DNA of 31,942 nt, taken from positions 1-31,942 of the IMG/VR virus record IMGVR_UViG_3300006735_000120; one strand, given 5' to 3'. The DNA is from a virus. Below, piece after piece: positions 25,301 through 31,919 of this stretch (positions are counted from its first letter, which is position 1; every line of letters begins with the position of its first letter). A model generated the notes under the pieces. It did not search any database. It was not told the origin of the DNA and saw nothing but the letters and a program-made list of their open reading frames with translations. The translations under genes were made by a program, and so were the position numbers.

Positions 25301-25527
25301 CCACTGTTTACAAGATCGATAATTCTATCATTAGCAAGACTTTGTATAGTCTTGTTTGCATGATTAGCAATGACCCATGAATCAATAGGTAGTTCTGCTA
25401 CAGATCCATAATCAAGATAATAGAATGGATCACCAGTAGATGGATTGTAGCTATAGGAAAGAATCCCGAATAAATCCTCTGATCTAAACGGGAATAATCT
25501 ACCAGTACCAGCGTATGAAAACGCCAT
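19339..25527 (-). CDS. Giant two-tier repeat virion protein (2062 aa)
   Basis: The largest gene in the window and almost wholly repetitive. The N-terminal half carries five copies, about 240-247 residues apart, of a module with VIDSWVIANHANETIQSLAN, then (I/V)DLV and GQYLD (near residues 49, 289, 535, 782 and 1027), each followed by EDWEYIWQG-(S)RYAFG. Throughout both halves run short beta-repeats: GSG-x-I-(S)-x-x-SGAAES-x-x-(F/Y)-NP-(E/A)-D-x-TTLFDI-x-G (at least ten copies) and NWNGSGTLP-type units. No catalytic motif, signal or membrane segment is visible. This suggests a long beta-structured fibre or sheath-like virion component. It begins 23 nt after a strong terminator with no visible late promoter and a weak ribosome site. 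Function unknown; I know no well-characterised homologue. Confidence 0.8.
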   Translation of the reverse strand: MAFSYAGTGRLFPFRSEDLFGILSYSYNPSTGDPFYYLDYGSVAELPIDSWVIANHANKTIQSLANDRIIDLVNSGTGNYVDLGSINEIQAVSQDDWGLITTSSDVFSFGTFKLVSLPTWSVHKVWVGTGQIWERGRAITRLIAPYQASGTLRLSGLSTTFYVPSIATDGILPFRSFATQRTLVHELGTGSLKKFSGSAEAVTFNSEERQLLFSVNGNSDSRFTSNLDGSGIVSVDGTLDERYTPAYIGTGRLPSVSSLDERRTYNYDGVSHDLFVYKDFGSITSPVIDSWVIQNHANETIQSLANDRIIDLVNSTTGGQYLDFQSILIDGQDPLETVVEDWEYIWQGDGSRYAMGLWSLKGTAKQNFVPNWNGSGTLFGFGNGIGRVKPRWIAYVQTKISGAAKTNFSLLAIGGGHLFTLSNGEQRRTFGYEGTGSISTISGASESVSFNPEDRQLLFNITGIGHEIFTPNWNGSGTIPFSGHLTERQTDHWLGSGSLFNFSGGQENVVYDYNPLSHAIFEKRDFGSVSSPVIDSWVIASHANETIQSLANDRIIDLVNSTTTGQYLDFKSILIDGQDAPETVREDWEYIWQGTTRYAFGDLTISGAAKTNFSLSHIGSGDIKVWVRGRGRTKPRWVAFVQTEIRGQGSESSTIRETGSGTLYNFQYSAFARSFTYQTRPFTLHTIGGLSESAVFNVRPPTVDLKISGTGHEIFTPNWNGFGTLPFTGHAVERQTDHYATSGSLWSWAGGEEKRTYDYNALSSHVIFDYKDYGLVSGSVIDSWVIANHANETIQSLANDKIIDLVYTTGSGQYLDYQNILIDGQDAPETVTEDYEFIWQGQTRYAFGDLVVGGASRTNFSLRHNGSGTLFNFGTVSVQFPWPWTGSGTIYVSGEAAPAVSYRETGSGSLFNIITGEEEVTKDYVGSGGLFAMGGAAECVASIPPARTVDLKFTGTSKTRFTPNWNSFGTIPVDGVLTEKYGPHYHGKGVLWNINNVDERRVFSYNGSSIDFFDYRDYGQVSSPVIDSWVIANHANVVIETIKDEVIGDLVYTAGSGQYLDCGHIELPQPIAGLPGNLHEADVREDYEWVIAPDWDGSIYPFGGLSVSGSAQTPFSLSHTTTFDYDSGRRADIQLDGVGIARLPPYWAGTGYIYVGVDDFAYCTFSLLHKGDGHIQTSGVGAESRIYAPYIGSGRLYGFDGAVESTLVASTASGDIVLSGTASILLANHYHGSGVISTLSGAAESIAFSPDEEQMLFSFEGRRLSEKVTIREISKGGVITLSGAGVETVAFVETFEGLVTLSGIATESIAPAFVGTGNISTLSGAAEAVTFNPEDLTTLFDIAGFGVQKVAYSPIPGDGSLSIFGTSGDPLLAYAESASGTITTSGDGFINVSIGVIGEGAIFSSGFGGEARTIKLPPMREAHILFSGTAVERVAFDPAEDGTHVLLTGSGSEKYIPNWIGSGTLPVYGQGLESHTEIFTGDGNLFSHGFGGESITVKVPAIQADLYFIGTRISEKRTYSEVGSGLLYNFSGASSSRTVSEVADGLFDIGGQGLIKISLGVIGTGNISTFSGAAESITFNPEDKTTLFDIAGISTSRTTKSEVKRVEMQIGSTAEPVFFIPDYPGSGVISVFGNGGISIVRDIIGTGNISTLSGAAESFTYNPADITTLFDIVGIGTYRTAKSEVKQIEMQIGSTAEPVFFIPDYPGSGVIPVSGDGIIKISLRYIGSGSISTLSGAAESFTVNPPDQTTLFEYKGTRISEKSTVREIGKGRIWEWGDAGANITFAPKGDGLFRIDGFIEERTTKHFHGEGVLWDFGNGEVSFTYAWAGSGLITVAGDAHASNTDVTVGSGRISALSGGAEKTAFVPGTEVHTLSVTGEARVVITLSHVGSGSISTLSGAAESFTYNPADQTTLFDIAGRSVNRITKDYSVDDGLVTISGSAAESFVRASYPGTGDITTANEAEERTTVIEEGSGNISTFSGAAECVAFSPDEENMLFSYNGRGHVIRTRAYLGQIEVLVTGVAITNPPFGVHTGKGEIFVKGTSNIEFVFAAPSRTYGWIV
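20395..20530 (-). repeat. Near-identical direct repeat, copy A
   Basis: Pairs with copy B at 20641-20776, offset 246 bp (82 codons). In the first 71 bp only five bases differ, mostly at third codon positions. Encodes the EMQIGSTAEPVFFIPDYPGS segment. Confidence 0.75.
20641..20776 (-). repeat. Near-identical direct repeat, copy B
   Basis: Partner of the copy at 20395-20530. High identity over the first 71 bp indicates a recent duplication or gene conversion inside the giant gene. Confidence 0.75.
22370..25430 (-). repeat. Five long repeats of about 740 bp in the giant gene
   Basis: Copies of the AATTCTATCA-TTAGC/TTTGC-block coding for RIIDLV and LAND occur at about 25321, 24601, 23863 and 23122, with a diverged fifth near 22376. 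Spacings are 720, 738, 741 and about 735 bp. The first and fifth protein copies are the most diverged; copies 2-4 are nearly the same in the DSWVI-to-YAFG core. Confidence 0.75.
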
Positions 25528-25550
25528 AAACTACAATCTTTGTGATAAAG

Positions 25551-25582
25551 AAAAAAAAGGGGAACTGCTGATGCAATTCCCC
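25551..25582 (-). terminator. Strong intrinsic terminator
   Basis: On the minus strand GGGGAATTGC, loop ATCA, GCAGTTCCCC forms a 10-bp stem (one G-T pair), followed at once by eight T residues and then CTTT. It lies 28 nt after the 462-aa gene and 24 nt before the giant gene, and is the clearest terminator in the window. Confidence 0.9.
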
Positions 25583-25609
25583 CATAATGTAAATATCAAT
25601 TTGAACAGA

Positions 25610-26998
25610 TCAGTCGAGGCTGACGTTCAGTGTTACCTTAATTTGGTCACCTGCGTTTTGAATAGCGTAAGGACCATTTGTGAATCTTTCAGCGAAGAAT
25701 ATCGCACTATAGAGTGTTATTGATCCAGTTCCATCTAGAGCTGGAGTTGTAGTGAATGTATTTGCATCAGGTGTTTCAAATATGGTGTAAGTGGAAGCAG
25801 TTGTAGTATTGTTACCTGTTCCCTGTGCAATATAAATTGTATCTCCTACATTCAATGCATGAGCAGTTGCAGTTGCTTTACTAAAGTCGAACTGAACTTC
25901 ACCGTTATTAGCGTTATCAGAAATTGTTTCGATAATAGCATTGTTTATATGAACTACTACTGTACCATCTGTATCAGCAGTTTCATAATCAATACCTGTA
26001 ATAACAGTAGCAGCATCGATACCATTAGGAGTAGCAGTCTGTGAAACTGTCATTCCTAAAGTTAGATTTTCAGCAACGTTTGCTTGGAAATCAAGATCAT
26101 TGGATACAGCACCAGAAAGTGCAGTATCTAGGTATACTGTTGTACCTGCAATACCAGCAACACGAGTACCAGCAGCAACACCTGTACCTGTTACACGTTG
26201 CTTAACAGCAATACCAGTAGTAGCAGTTGCAGTAACTTCAAATGTACCAGCAGTACCAGTACAAGCAGTTGTTGCTTTTACAGCAGCTAGTGTAAGATAT
26301 GTGTCTCCAATGTTACCTTTAACACTGGTTTTCTCGATTTGTGTTCCTGCAGCAGCAGTACCAGCATCTGCTACACCATGAATGGTTGTAGGTAGATTGT
26401 TAGCACGTACTAGCATGTAACCATAAACGTCACCAGCAGGTCCACTAAATTCGAATGTTTCTTCTGGATATGAAGCAGTTGTTCTGCCCTTACCGAAGTC
26501 TAGGTTCTGCGTAGCAAATGTACCTTGATTCTTAACACTTAACAGAAGATTGTTTCCATCGATGTCTACAACATATGCACCAGTTCCAACAGATCCACCA
26601 GTTACATAGTCTCCTTTTTTAATTTCAGCATTAGATGTTACGGTAATACCATACTCGTTGGCAGTACCACTACCAGTTACTTGTATAGCAGCAGTTGAGA
26701 GTGTTTCGATTGTCCAACGGTTTCCGTTTAACAGTTTACCATACTGTTGTGAGTAATCCTGATCATGCCTTGTATTAATAATTGCACTATAACCTGTGGC
26801 AGGTGATGTACCATACCCTAGGGTATTATTAGTTGTATAAGGCTCGTAGTATGCTGTCTGTGATGGAGTATCACTTTCTGCAGGATATGTATTGGTAGTG
26901 AAAAGTTTTAGAATAAGATTTCTTGGAATTGCTTGGTTTTGGTTAAGCAAATTACGCAAGGAATCAATTTCACCATTATCGGTTACTAGCAGTGCCAT
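25610..26998 (-). CDS. Virion structural protein (462 aa)
   Basis: Probable virion protein of marine T4-like phages. The N-terminal 110 residues (MALLVTDNGEIDSLRNLLNQ start, LILKLFTTNTYP, RWTIETLST) and the last 50 (FFAERFTNGPYAIQNAGDQI then KVTLNVSLD) form a conserved-looking frame. Between about residues 210 and 400 is a Thr/Ala/Gly-rich insert of beta-repeats with VTGTGVAAGTRVAGI and TVYLDTALSG, the same style found inside the 1725- and 1196-aa proteins. GGAGAG lies 8 nt before the ATG, two perfect late octamers lie upstream, and a strong terminator lies downstream, so it forms its own single-gene transcription unit. That suggests a product needed in different amounts from its neighbours. 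Location in the virion unknown. Confidence 0.75.
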   Translation of the reverse strand: MALLVTDNGEIDSLRNLLNQNQAIPRNLILKLFTTNTYPAESDTPSQTAYYEPYTTNNTLGYGTSPATGYSAIINTRHDQDYSQQYGKLLNGNRWTIETLSTAAIQVTGSGTANEYGITVTSNAEIKKGDYVTGGSVGTGAYVVDIDGNNLLLSVKNQGTFATQNLDFGKGRTTASYPEETFEFSGPAGDVYGYMLVRANNLPTTIHGVADAGTAAAGTQIEKTSVKGNIGDTYLTLAAVKATTACTGTAGTFEVTATATTGIAVKQRVTGTGVAAGTRVAGIAGTTVYLDTALSGAVSNDLDFQANVAENLTLGMTVSQTATPNGIDAATVITGIDYETADTDGTVVVHINNAIIETISDNANNGEVQFDFSKATATAHALNVGDTIYIAQGTGNNTTTASTYTIFETPDANTFTTTPALDGTGSITLYSAIFFAERFTNGPYAIQNAGDQIKVTLNVSLD

Positions 26999-27038
26999 GT
27001 TGGAAACTCTCCGTATTTTATCTTCTGTTGGTTATTTT

Positions 27039-27046
27039 TATTTATA
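27039..27046 (-). promoter_or_regulatory. T4-type late promoter TATAAATA (proximal)
   Basis: Exact minus-strand TATAAATA about 40 nt upstream of the 462-aa gene, in the 59-nt gap. Confidence 0.7.
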
Positions 27047-27054
27047 TCCGATAG

Positions 27055-27062
27055 TATTTATA
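27055..27062 (-). promoter_or_regulatory. T4-type late promoter TATAAATA (distal)
   Basis: Second exact octamer, 16 bp upstream of the first and overlapping the stop codon of the 238-aa gene. Tandem late promoters ahead of one gene. Confidence 0.6.
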
Positions 27063-27774
27063 GTTTAAGCTTCAATGAGATGACGAATCTACTGATATTA
27101 ATAGCGTAGATAACCTCGAATTGAAATATGTCACCTGAAAATACTTCGGTAGACCAAGTAGAAAGGGTGTCGTTTTTTGCCTTTCTTTCTTGTGAATTAT
27201 TTAATACACCTAACTGTGGCAATTCTGTACCACATATAGATGTGAAATTTGGGAAATCATCATAACTACATTTCTGAATATCTAGTTTTAGATTACCCTC
27301 TTCTTCAGTAATAATTGTCCAAGATTCTATAACACCAGTAACATCTATTGTCATGTTACCTTTGATTCCTGGATTGAGTGGATCGGATCCACTATCAATA
27401 ACATAATTAAGAGTCCTTGTTAAATCAGCAGTAGTTGCATATGCAATACCAAAGAATGGACTTGATGATGTAGGTGGAGTACTGAAAACAATTTTATCGT
27501 CTGATATAGTATAATCAGTACCTGGTTCAAGAATTACATCATTAACAGTTATCATCAACTGTTCATCATTAAGAGGATAATATGCATCTCCATTAATGGT
27601 TAAAGCGAATGTATCTTCGGTACCATTAAATTGACCAGTTATATTATCTAATTTCTTATTAGTAAACTGTGTTGATTTAGAAGGTATCTCATAATTAACA
27701 TCAAGTGTGTATTGTGGCGATGGACGCTGTGCTACACGATGAGTATTATTTCCAAGTCTGACATTATATGCCAT
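27058..27774 (-). CDS. Probable virion structural protein (238 aa)
   Basis: Not tied to a named family. Features visible are a polar N-terminus (MAYNVRLGNNTHRVAQRPSP), a central beta-domain with a QFNGTEDTFALTING strand pair and VNDVILEPGTDYTI, typical of receptor or fibre domains in tail proteins, and a C-terminal region with two Cys (KCSYDD and SICGTE) ending in a hydrophobic strand FEVIYAINISRFVISLKLKL. Its start overlaps the stop of the 112-aa gene by one base (TGATG), so the two are translationally coupled. It shares a unit with the 112- and 62-aa genes, which suggests a small sub-complex. A tail or baseplate component is inferred from context. Confidence 0.65.
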   Translation of the reverse strand: MAYNVRLGNNTHRVAQRPSPQYTLDVNYEIPSKSTQFTNKKLDNITGQFNGTEDTFALTINGDAYYPLNDEQLMITVNDVILEPGTDYTISDDKIVFSTPPTSSSPFFGIAYATTADLTRTLNYVIDSGSDPLNPGIKGNMTIDVTGVIESWTIITEEEGNLKLDIQKCSYDDFPNFTSICGTELPQLGVLNNSQERKAKNDTLSTWSTEVFSGDIFQFEVIYAINISRFVISLKLKL

Positions 27775-28112
27775 CAGGATACCCCATAATTTATTTCAGC
27801 AAGACCTTCTATAACCCTTGTTTTATAATCGTTAGGAGAAGTTAATAGTATATCATATACATATCTTCTTCTACTCAAAGCAGATGTTTCAGTAGGAGTT
27901 AATGCAATTTGAACATGTCCAAGAGTCCTATCAAGAAATGATAGTGTAAATGGAATTCGATCAGTTTCTTTAGCAGAGAAACTTTTCTTCAAAGCAGCCT
28001 CACCAGTATACCCTGCCATGTTAAGCGGAGTACCATCTTGGTTTGTAATATAAAAAGAAGTATCGAAATTTGCTCCTTGATCAATTAGTATGTTAACTGG
28101 GACTGCTGCCAT
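27774..28112 (-). CDS. Small beta-sandwich virion protein, baseplate-accessory-like (112 aa)
   Basis: Resembles small phage structural domains of the type that begin with an IDQGANFDTSFYI strand, then GTPLNMAGYTGEAALKK, a basic loop, RTLGHVQIALTPTETSAL, and finish with RRYVYDILLTSPNDYKTRVI and a GLAEINYGV strand. This order recalls BppU-like baseplate N-terminal domains and many marine phage small virion proteins. It overlaps the upstream 62-aa gene by 20 nt and the next gene by one base, so the three genes are a tightly coupled set. A scaffold or connector in the baseplate/fibre region is a reasonable guess, not shown by the sequence. Confidence 0.7.
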   Translation of the reverse strand: MAAVPVNILIDQGANFDTSFYITNQDGTPLNMAGYTGEAALKKSFSAKETDRIPFTLSFLDRTLGHVQIALTPTETSALSRRRYVYDILLTSPNDYKTRVIEGLAEINYGVS

Positions 28113-28281
28113 CGTTCACATCTGCTGGTTGTTTTTCAAGTAAATCAAGAGTTTCTAAACCACCTTCGAGTTTTAATTTATACTCTTTAAGTTTATCAAT
28201 CTCTTCCTCACCTTTCTTAATTCTAAAAGCATAATCTTTCAATTGTGCTTCGAATTCTGATCGCATTTTTGATGTATCCAT
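28093..28281 (-). CDS. Small coiled-coil protein (62 aa)
   Basis: A 62-residue, highly charged, helical protein. From MDTSKMRSEFEAQLKDYAFR to about residue 48 it shows a heptad-like pattern of Leu/Ile/Phe with Lys/Glu between (KKGEEEIDKLKEYKLKLEGG), suggesting a coiled coil. The tail is polar (NDGSSPS). It is the first gene of a three-gene unit: a near-match late promoter lies 22 nt upstream and its 3' end overlaps the 112-aa gene by 20 nt. No clear ribosome site. A small assembly or chaperone-like factor is possible but not established. Confidence 0.6.
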   Translation of the reverse strand: MDTSKMRSEFEAQLKDYAFRIKKGEEEIDKLKEYKLKLEGGLETLDLLEKQPADVNDGSSPS

Positions 28282-28302
28282 AACAAAAATATATTATAGT
28301 TA

Positions 28303-28310
28303 TATTTATC
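28303..28310 (-). promoter_or_regulatory. Near-match late promoter GATAAATA
   Basis: Seven of eight bases of the T4 late octamer on the minus strand, 22 nt upstream of the 62-aa gene and touching the protease stop codon. Confidence 0.5.
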
Positions 28311-30481
28311 TAGGCATTCACGTATATCATCCCATTCATAGAAGAGTGATATTCACAATTATAATAATATGTTCCTACTATTGCATTAGTAGTATCCCAT
28401 GTGAGAGAACCATTTTCTGCACCATTGCCAGTTACTCCAGTATTATATGCACCACCAGTTCCAATACTTTGAGATGTTTTAATCCAGAATGGATGTCCAA
28501 CAGCATTAACTGTAAACTCTATAGTATCACCTTTCTTTACATTGATTGTTGGTTGTGTACTATTACTATGAGTAGTATTCCTATCATCACCTGTTAATTT
28601 ATAACTACCGTAAGAGACAGTAACAGTTATTGGGTAAGTCTTAATCAATGCCTCTGAAATAGGTCTATAATAAGTATTAGTTCTAGGATACATCTGGGCA
28701 TTAAGGGGAATTGAATGTATATCCCTCCTCATACCTTTCAATGTTTCTTTATACCACCCATCAATAACACCACTCACATTTCTTGGATTGATTGCTCTTA
28801 TTTCTCTAGTGGTAGAAGTAGATCCACCATATAATGGATTTCCCCCTCCATCACAAGTTCTATCATCAAACAAACCACCATTAATATTAAATGTTATATC
28901 ATTTTCATAAGAATTATTTTGTATGAATCCCATTACATCACTATTAGTAAATCTTTCTTTACCTGTTGCTAACAATGCTGCAATACCACAAACCTGTGGT
29001 GATGCCATACTAGTTCCACCAATAGTATATCTCCAATTAGCACCACCATATTTGTTATCAACATAACCAACACCATTTAATCCTGATGCAACATAAATGT
29101 TAGCAGGATTTGGCCAAGCACCTTGAATCTTATCTCCAGGTGCCCACACATCAATCAATGGTCCAAAATTAGAAAAGTCTGACTTTCTAAAATCAGATAG
29201 ATTTGAAATAGAACCTACAGTAATACAACCTTTAGAATTAGCTGGAGAAGATCCTCTATTATGATAAGCTGTGTATAGTGAACCACTAGGAAGATTAAAT
29301 TGAATATAATTATTCCAATCAACATATTCTGGTGCTGTTGGATCTCTATGTATACCATATTGATCATTGTTACCAGCAGCAGCAATAATAACTACACCAT
29401 CTTCAATAGCATCTTCCATGTCATATCTAGACCCAGTGCTATCAGCATTATATCTGTATTGTGATGGACCTACACCAAAATCTTTATGGATTCCATCAAT
29501 TGTCCATCCATTAGGACCAGGATTGCCAGCATTATATGTAACACCACGAACTCTAATGTTAGCAACATCAGCTTCAGTTAATAATCTTTCATAAAATGGA
29601 TATATGTTGTAACTAGATCCCCAACTATGATTTGTTACTGTAGGATTCTTTTTACCTGTTAAAGGATTTATTGGTTTGTGTCTGTGGAATGCTCTCAAAT
29701 AATCAAATACTAATGTAGATGTTACAGGAGTTCCAAAACCACTACCAAGGTTTACATGTAAACTATAAATATTTGCTTCTCTTGCCCATCCATACCATTG
29801 TCCTGCTACTGTTGAAGCAACGTGTGTGCCATGAAATGTTGCATTAGCAGAATTGGGGTGATATCCATATGTTCCTGAAGGAAGTGCATTACCATCATCA
29901 TCTATACTACTAACATAACCATTTAACTGACCAAACCAATCATATTCTACAAATCTATTGAGTCCAGTAGTAGGACTTTGCCATTCAGCACAATCAAATG
30001 AAACTGGATTATCAACAATAACTACATCAACGTGTTTTCCATCTGCATAAATTTCAACATTATCAGTAACCATTGAAGTATTATCATGTCCAAAAACTCC
30101 TTTCTGTCTTGCAGCAGCATCACCAGAGGAGTGTAAATGACCCCACTGTTTTTCATTATCACCATGCTGACTTGCAGAATCTGACTTCTCAAAATCCCCA
30201 GCAAATCCGTATGGAGTATTATTAACTTCAGTATAAAAAGGTGTGATTTCTTTTATTGGATCATCATCTATATTAATTTCAACAGCAGCAACCCTAGAAT
30301 CATTTCGTATATCTTGTGCTTCAGTACTATTCATATAGTACTCTGTACTTCTACTGATAGGACGTTTTAGATGGAGTTTATATCCATCCGATGCCATGTC
30401 AGAATAAAAACTTTCTAAATCAGATTTATTTTCAAGTGTGACAACATATACCTTATCATCTGAATGATCGTATAGTCCCAT
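28310..30481 (-). CDS. Subtilisin-like serine protease with C-terminal cupredoxin-like domain (723 aa)
   Basis: S8-family protease. Residues about 10-72 look like an I9-type propeptide (VYVVTLENKSDLESFY to RVAAVEIN). The catalytic triad is visible: D157 in VDVVIVDN, H217 in FHGTHVAST and S491 in GGTSMASPQV; the oxyanion Asn is N371 in AAAGNND. After a linker, residues about 616-723 resemble a cupredoxin/plastocyanin-type domain: IEFTVNAVGHPFWI with H663, then YYYNCEYHSSMNGMI with C709, H712 and M715, the order of a type I copper site. No secretion signal, so it probably acts in or on the virion. It starts one base after the fibre-like gene and both likely share a late transcript. Possible targets are virion proteins or host-surface proteins; copper binding is inferred. 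Confidence 0.9.
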   Translation of the reverse strand: MGLYDHSDDKVYVVTLENKSDLESFYSDMASDGYKLHLKRPISRSTEYYMNSTEAQDIRNDSRVAAVEINIDDDPIKEITPFYTEVNNTPYGFAGDFEKSDSASQHGDNEKQWGHLHSSGDAAARQKGVFGHDNTSMVTDNVEIYADGKHVDVVIVDNPVSFDCAEWQSPTTGLNRFVEYDWFGQLNGYVSSIDDDGNALPSGTYGYHPNSANATFHGTHVASTVAGQWYGWAREANIYSLHVNLGSGFGTPVTSTLVFDYLRAFHRHKPINPLTGKKNPTVTNHSWGSSYNIYPFYERLLTEADVANIRVRGVTYNAGNPGPNGWTIDGIHKDFGVGPSQYRYNADSTGSRYDMEDAIEDGVVIIAAAGNNDQYGIHRDPTAPEYVDWNNYIQFNLPSGSLYTAYHNRGSSPANSKGCITVGSISNLSDFRKSDFSNFGPLIDVWAPGDKIQGAWPNPANIYVASGLNGVGYVDNKYGGANWRYTIGGTSMASPQVCGIAALLATGKERFTNSDVMGFIQNNSYENDITFNINGGLFDDRTCDGGGNPLYGGSTSTTREIRAINPRNVSGVIDGWYKETLKGMRRDIHSIPLNAQMYPRTNTYYRPISEALIKTYPITVTVSYGSYKLTGDDRNTTHSNSTQPTINVKKGDTIEFTVNAVGHPFWIKTSQSIGTGGAYNTGVTGNGAENGSLTWDTTNAIVGTYYYNCEYHSSMNGMIYVNA

Positions 30482-30482
30482 A

Positions 30483-31919
30483 TCACACCTCTAATTGAAC
30501 ATATGTTAATGTTACTGCAATGTTTGCGGTACTACCACTTTTATTAACTACCTTTGCATATATGTTAGTAGATGGTGTTGGGTCATTATTCCATCCAATA
30601 GTACCTGGAGTAATGATTTGTGTAGCACCATCAGATGTAATGATTTCTGCAAGTACACCTGAACCTGGAAGTGGATCTGTTGTTTCAGTTCTACTAGAAT
30701 CAGCAGTTCTACTAACAGTATCAGTGTAAAGAGTTACCCATGCAGCATGTGATGTTTGTATTTTTAATAAACTAAATGCTTTTGCTGCAGTAATTGTTAT
30801 ATCTGCTGCTGCTGTATCAGCTAAATTTGTAGCAGTTGCAGAACCAGTTGTTCTTGAAGTTAATCCACTGCCACCACCGCCACCACCAGACTGTGCTACC
30901 CAACCTGTGGTTCCTGCACCATCTGTGGATAAAACATACCCATTAGTACCTTCATCTGGAGGTAAAATAAAATTAACATTACCACTGTAATTAGCATGTA
31001 ACGGTGCTTTTATACTTACTTTGTGTGCGTTATTAACCTCACAATATAAATCAATTGCTGCTACGTTTCCAGTACCAGTTCTTATAGCAACACTACCATC
31101 AGAAAGAGTTATACCACCAGTAGATCCATTACCACCAGCAGTTATATTATTTGCAGTTGAACTGCCACGACCAGTTACTGAATCAAGAGTGTCTGTATTT
31201 ATTGCAGAAAGATCTGGGGGAGTATATGTAAAAGCACCTGAAACATTATTATATGTTAAAGAACCACCACCAGAAGCAGAAAGACTATTTGCAGAAATAT
31301 CAGTTAGAGAAATACCTCCTCCACTTCCACCACCAGATAAATCTGGTCCTGCAATCCATCTAGAAGTACTACCATCCCATTTTAAAACATGACCATCAGT
31401 TACAACACCACTAACATTAACATCTGTTATATCGTTAAGAGCAATAGCACCAACACTAGTTACATACCCAGCTTGACTGTGATCACCCCAACCATATGCT
31501 GTATCCCAATTATTAGAGTTATAATTTGAAGGAGTAATAGTTGCAGAATCAGCACCATCTTGTAAATTTATTTGTGCTAGATTACCTAATTGAGTTACAA
31601 GTAAGTTATTTACAAAAGTTTTAGTTACTCTATTATCAATTTCACTAATTGCTCTAACACTTGTGTAGAATAAACCATTCACACCCTCTGTAAGACTATT
31701 TGTAGTAAATTCTGTAAAATCTAATGCAAGAGTATAAGTATTAGCTGTATCATCATAAACAGCAGCAATACCTGTGCCAGCAGTTATTAATCCATTAATT
31801 CTATCATCAATTTTCTCATTAAAATTAACATCTAGATCATTTACATCACCAGCAAGATTGTTTATCTCTTGTCTCTGTTGATCTAAAGTATATGTTATTG
31901 GTACGTTTCTTAACGTCAT
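30483..31919 (-). CDS. Tail-fibre-like virion protein (478 aa)
   Basis: Fibre-style protein. The N-terminal 120 residues hold a short coiled-coil-like stretch (YTLDQQRQEINNLAGDVND) then strands typical of phage fibres (GTGIAAVYDDTANTYTLALD, LTEGVNGLFYT). The centre has NNWDTAYGWGDHSQAGY, LNDITDVNVSG then HVLKWDGSTSRW and GYVLSTDGAGTTGWV, motifs repeated across marine phage fibre proteins, separated by Gly-rich flexible linkers (GGGSGGGIS, QSGGGGGGSG). The C-terminal 120 residues form a beta-domain with SLLKIQTSHAAWVTLY. AAGGA lies upstream of the ATG. Its promoter lies beyond the right edge. A long or short tail-fibre, or neck-fibre, role is likely. Confidence 0.78.
   Translation of the reverse strand: MTLRNVPITYTLDQQRQEINNLAGDVNDLDVNFNEKIDDRINGLITAGTGIAAVYDDTANTYTLALDFTEFTTNSLTEGVNGLFYTSVRAISEIDNRVTKTFVNNLLVTQLGNLAQINLQDGADSATITPSNYNSNNWDTAYGWGDHSQAGYVTSVGAIALNDITDVNVSGVVTDGHVLKWDGSTSRWIAGPDLSGGGSGGGISLTDISANSLSASGGGSLTYNNVSGAFTYTPPDLSAINTDTLDSVTGRGSSTANNITAGGNGSTGGITLSDGSVAIRTGTGNVAAIDLYCEVNNAHKVSIKAPLHANYSGNVNFILPPDEGTNGYVLSTDGAGTTGWVAQSGGGGGGSGLTSRTTGSATATNLADTAAADITITAAKAFSLLKIQTSHAAWVTLYTDTVSRTADSSRTETTDPLPGSGVLAEIITSDGATQIITPGTIGWNNDPTPSTNIYAKVVNKSGSTANIAVTLTYVQLEV

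Noticed and set aside
19339-25527. CRISPR-like array because of regular repeats
   Set aside because: Repeats are coding, in frame, of protein-domain size and without short unique spacers.
28093-28112. Programmed frameshift joining the 62- and 112-aa genes
   Set aside because: No slippery heptamer is seen in the 20-nt overlap and the second gene has its own ATG; ordinary overlap is enough.
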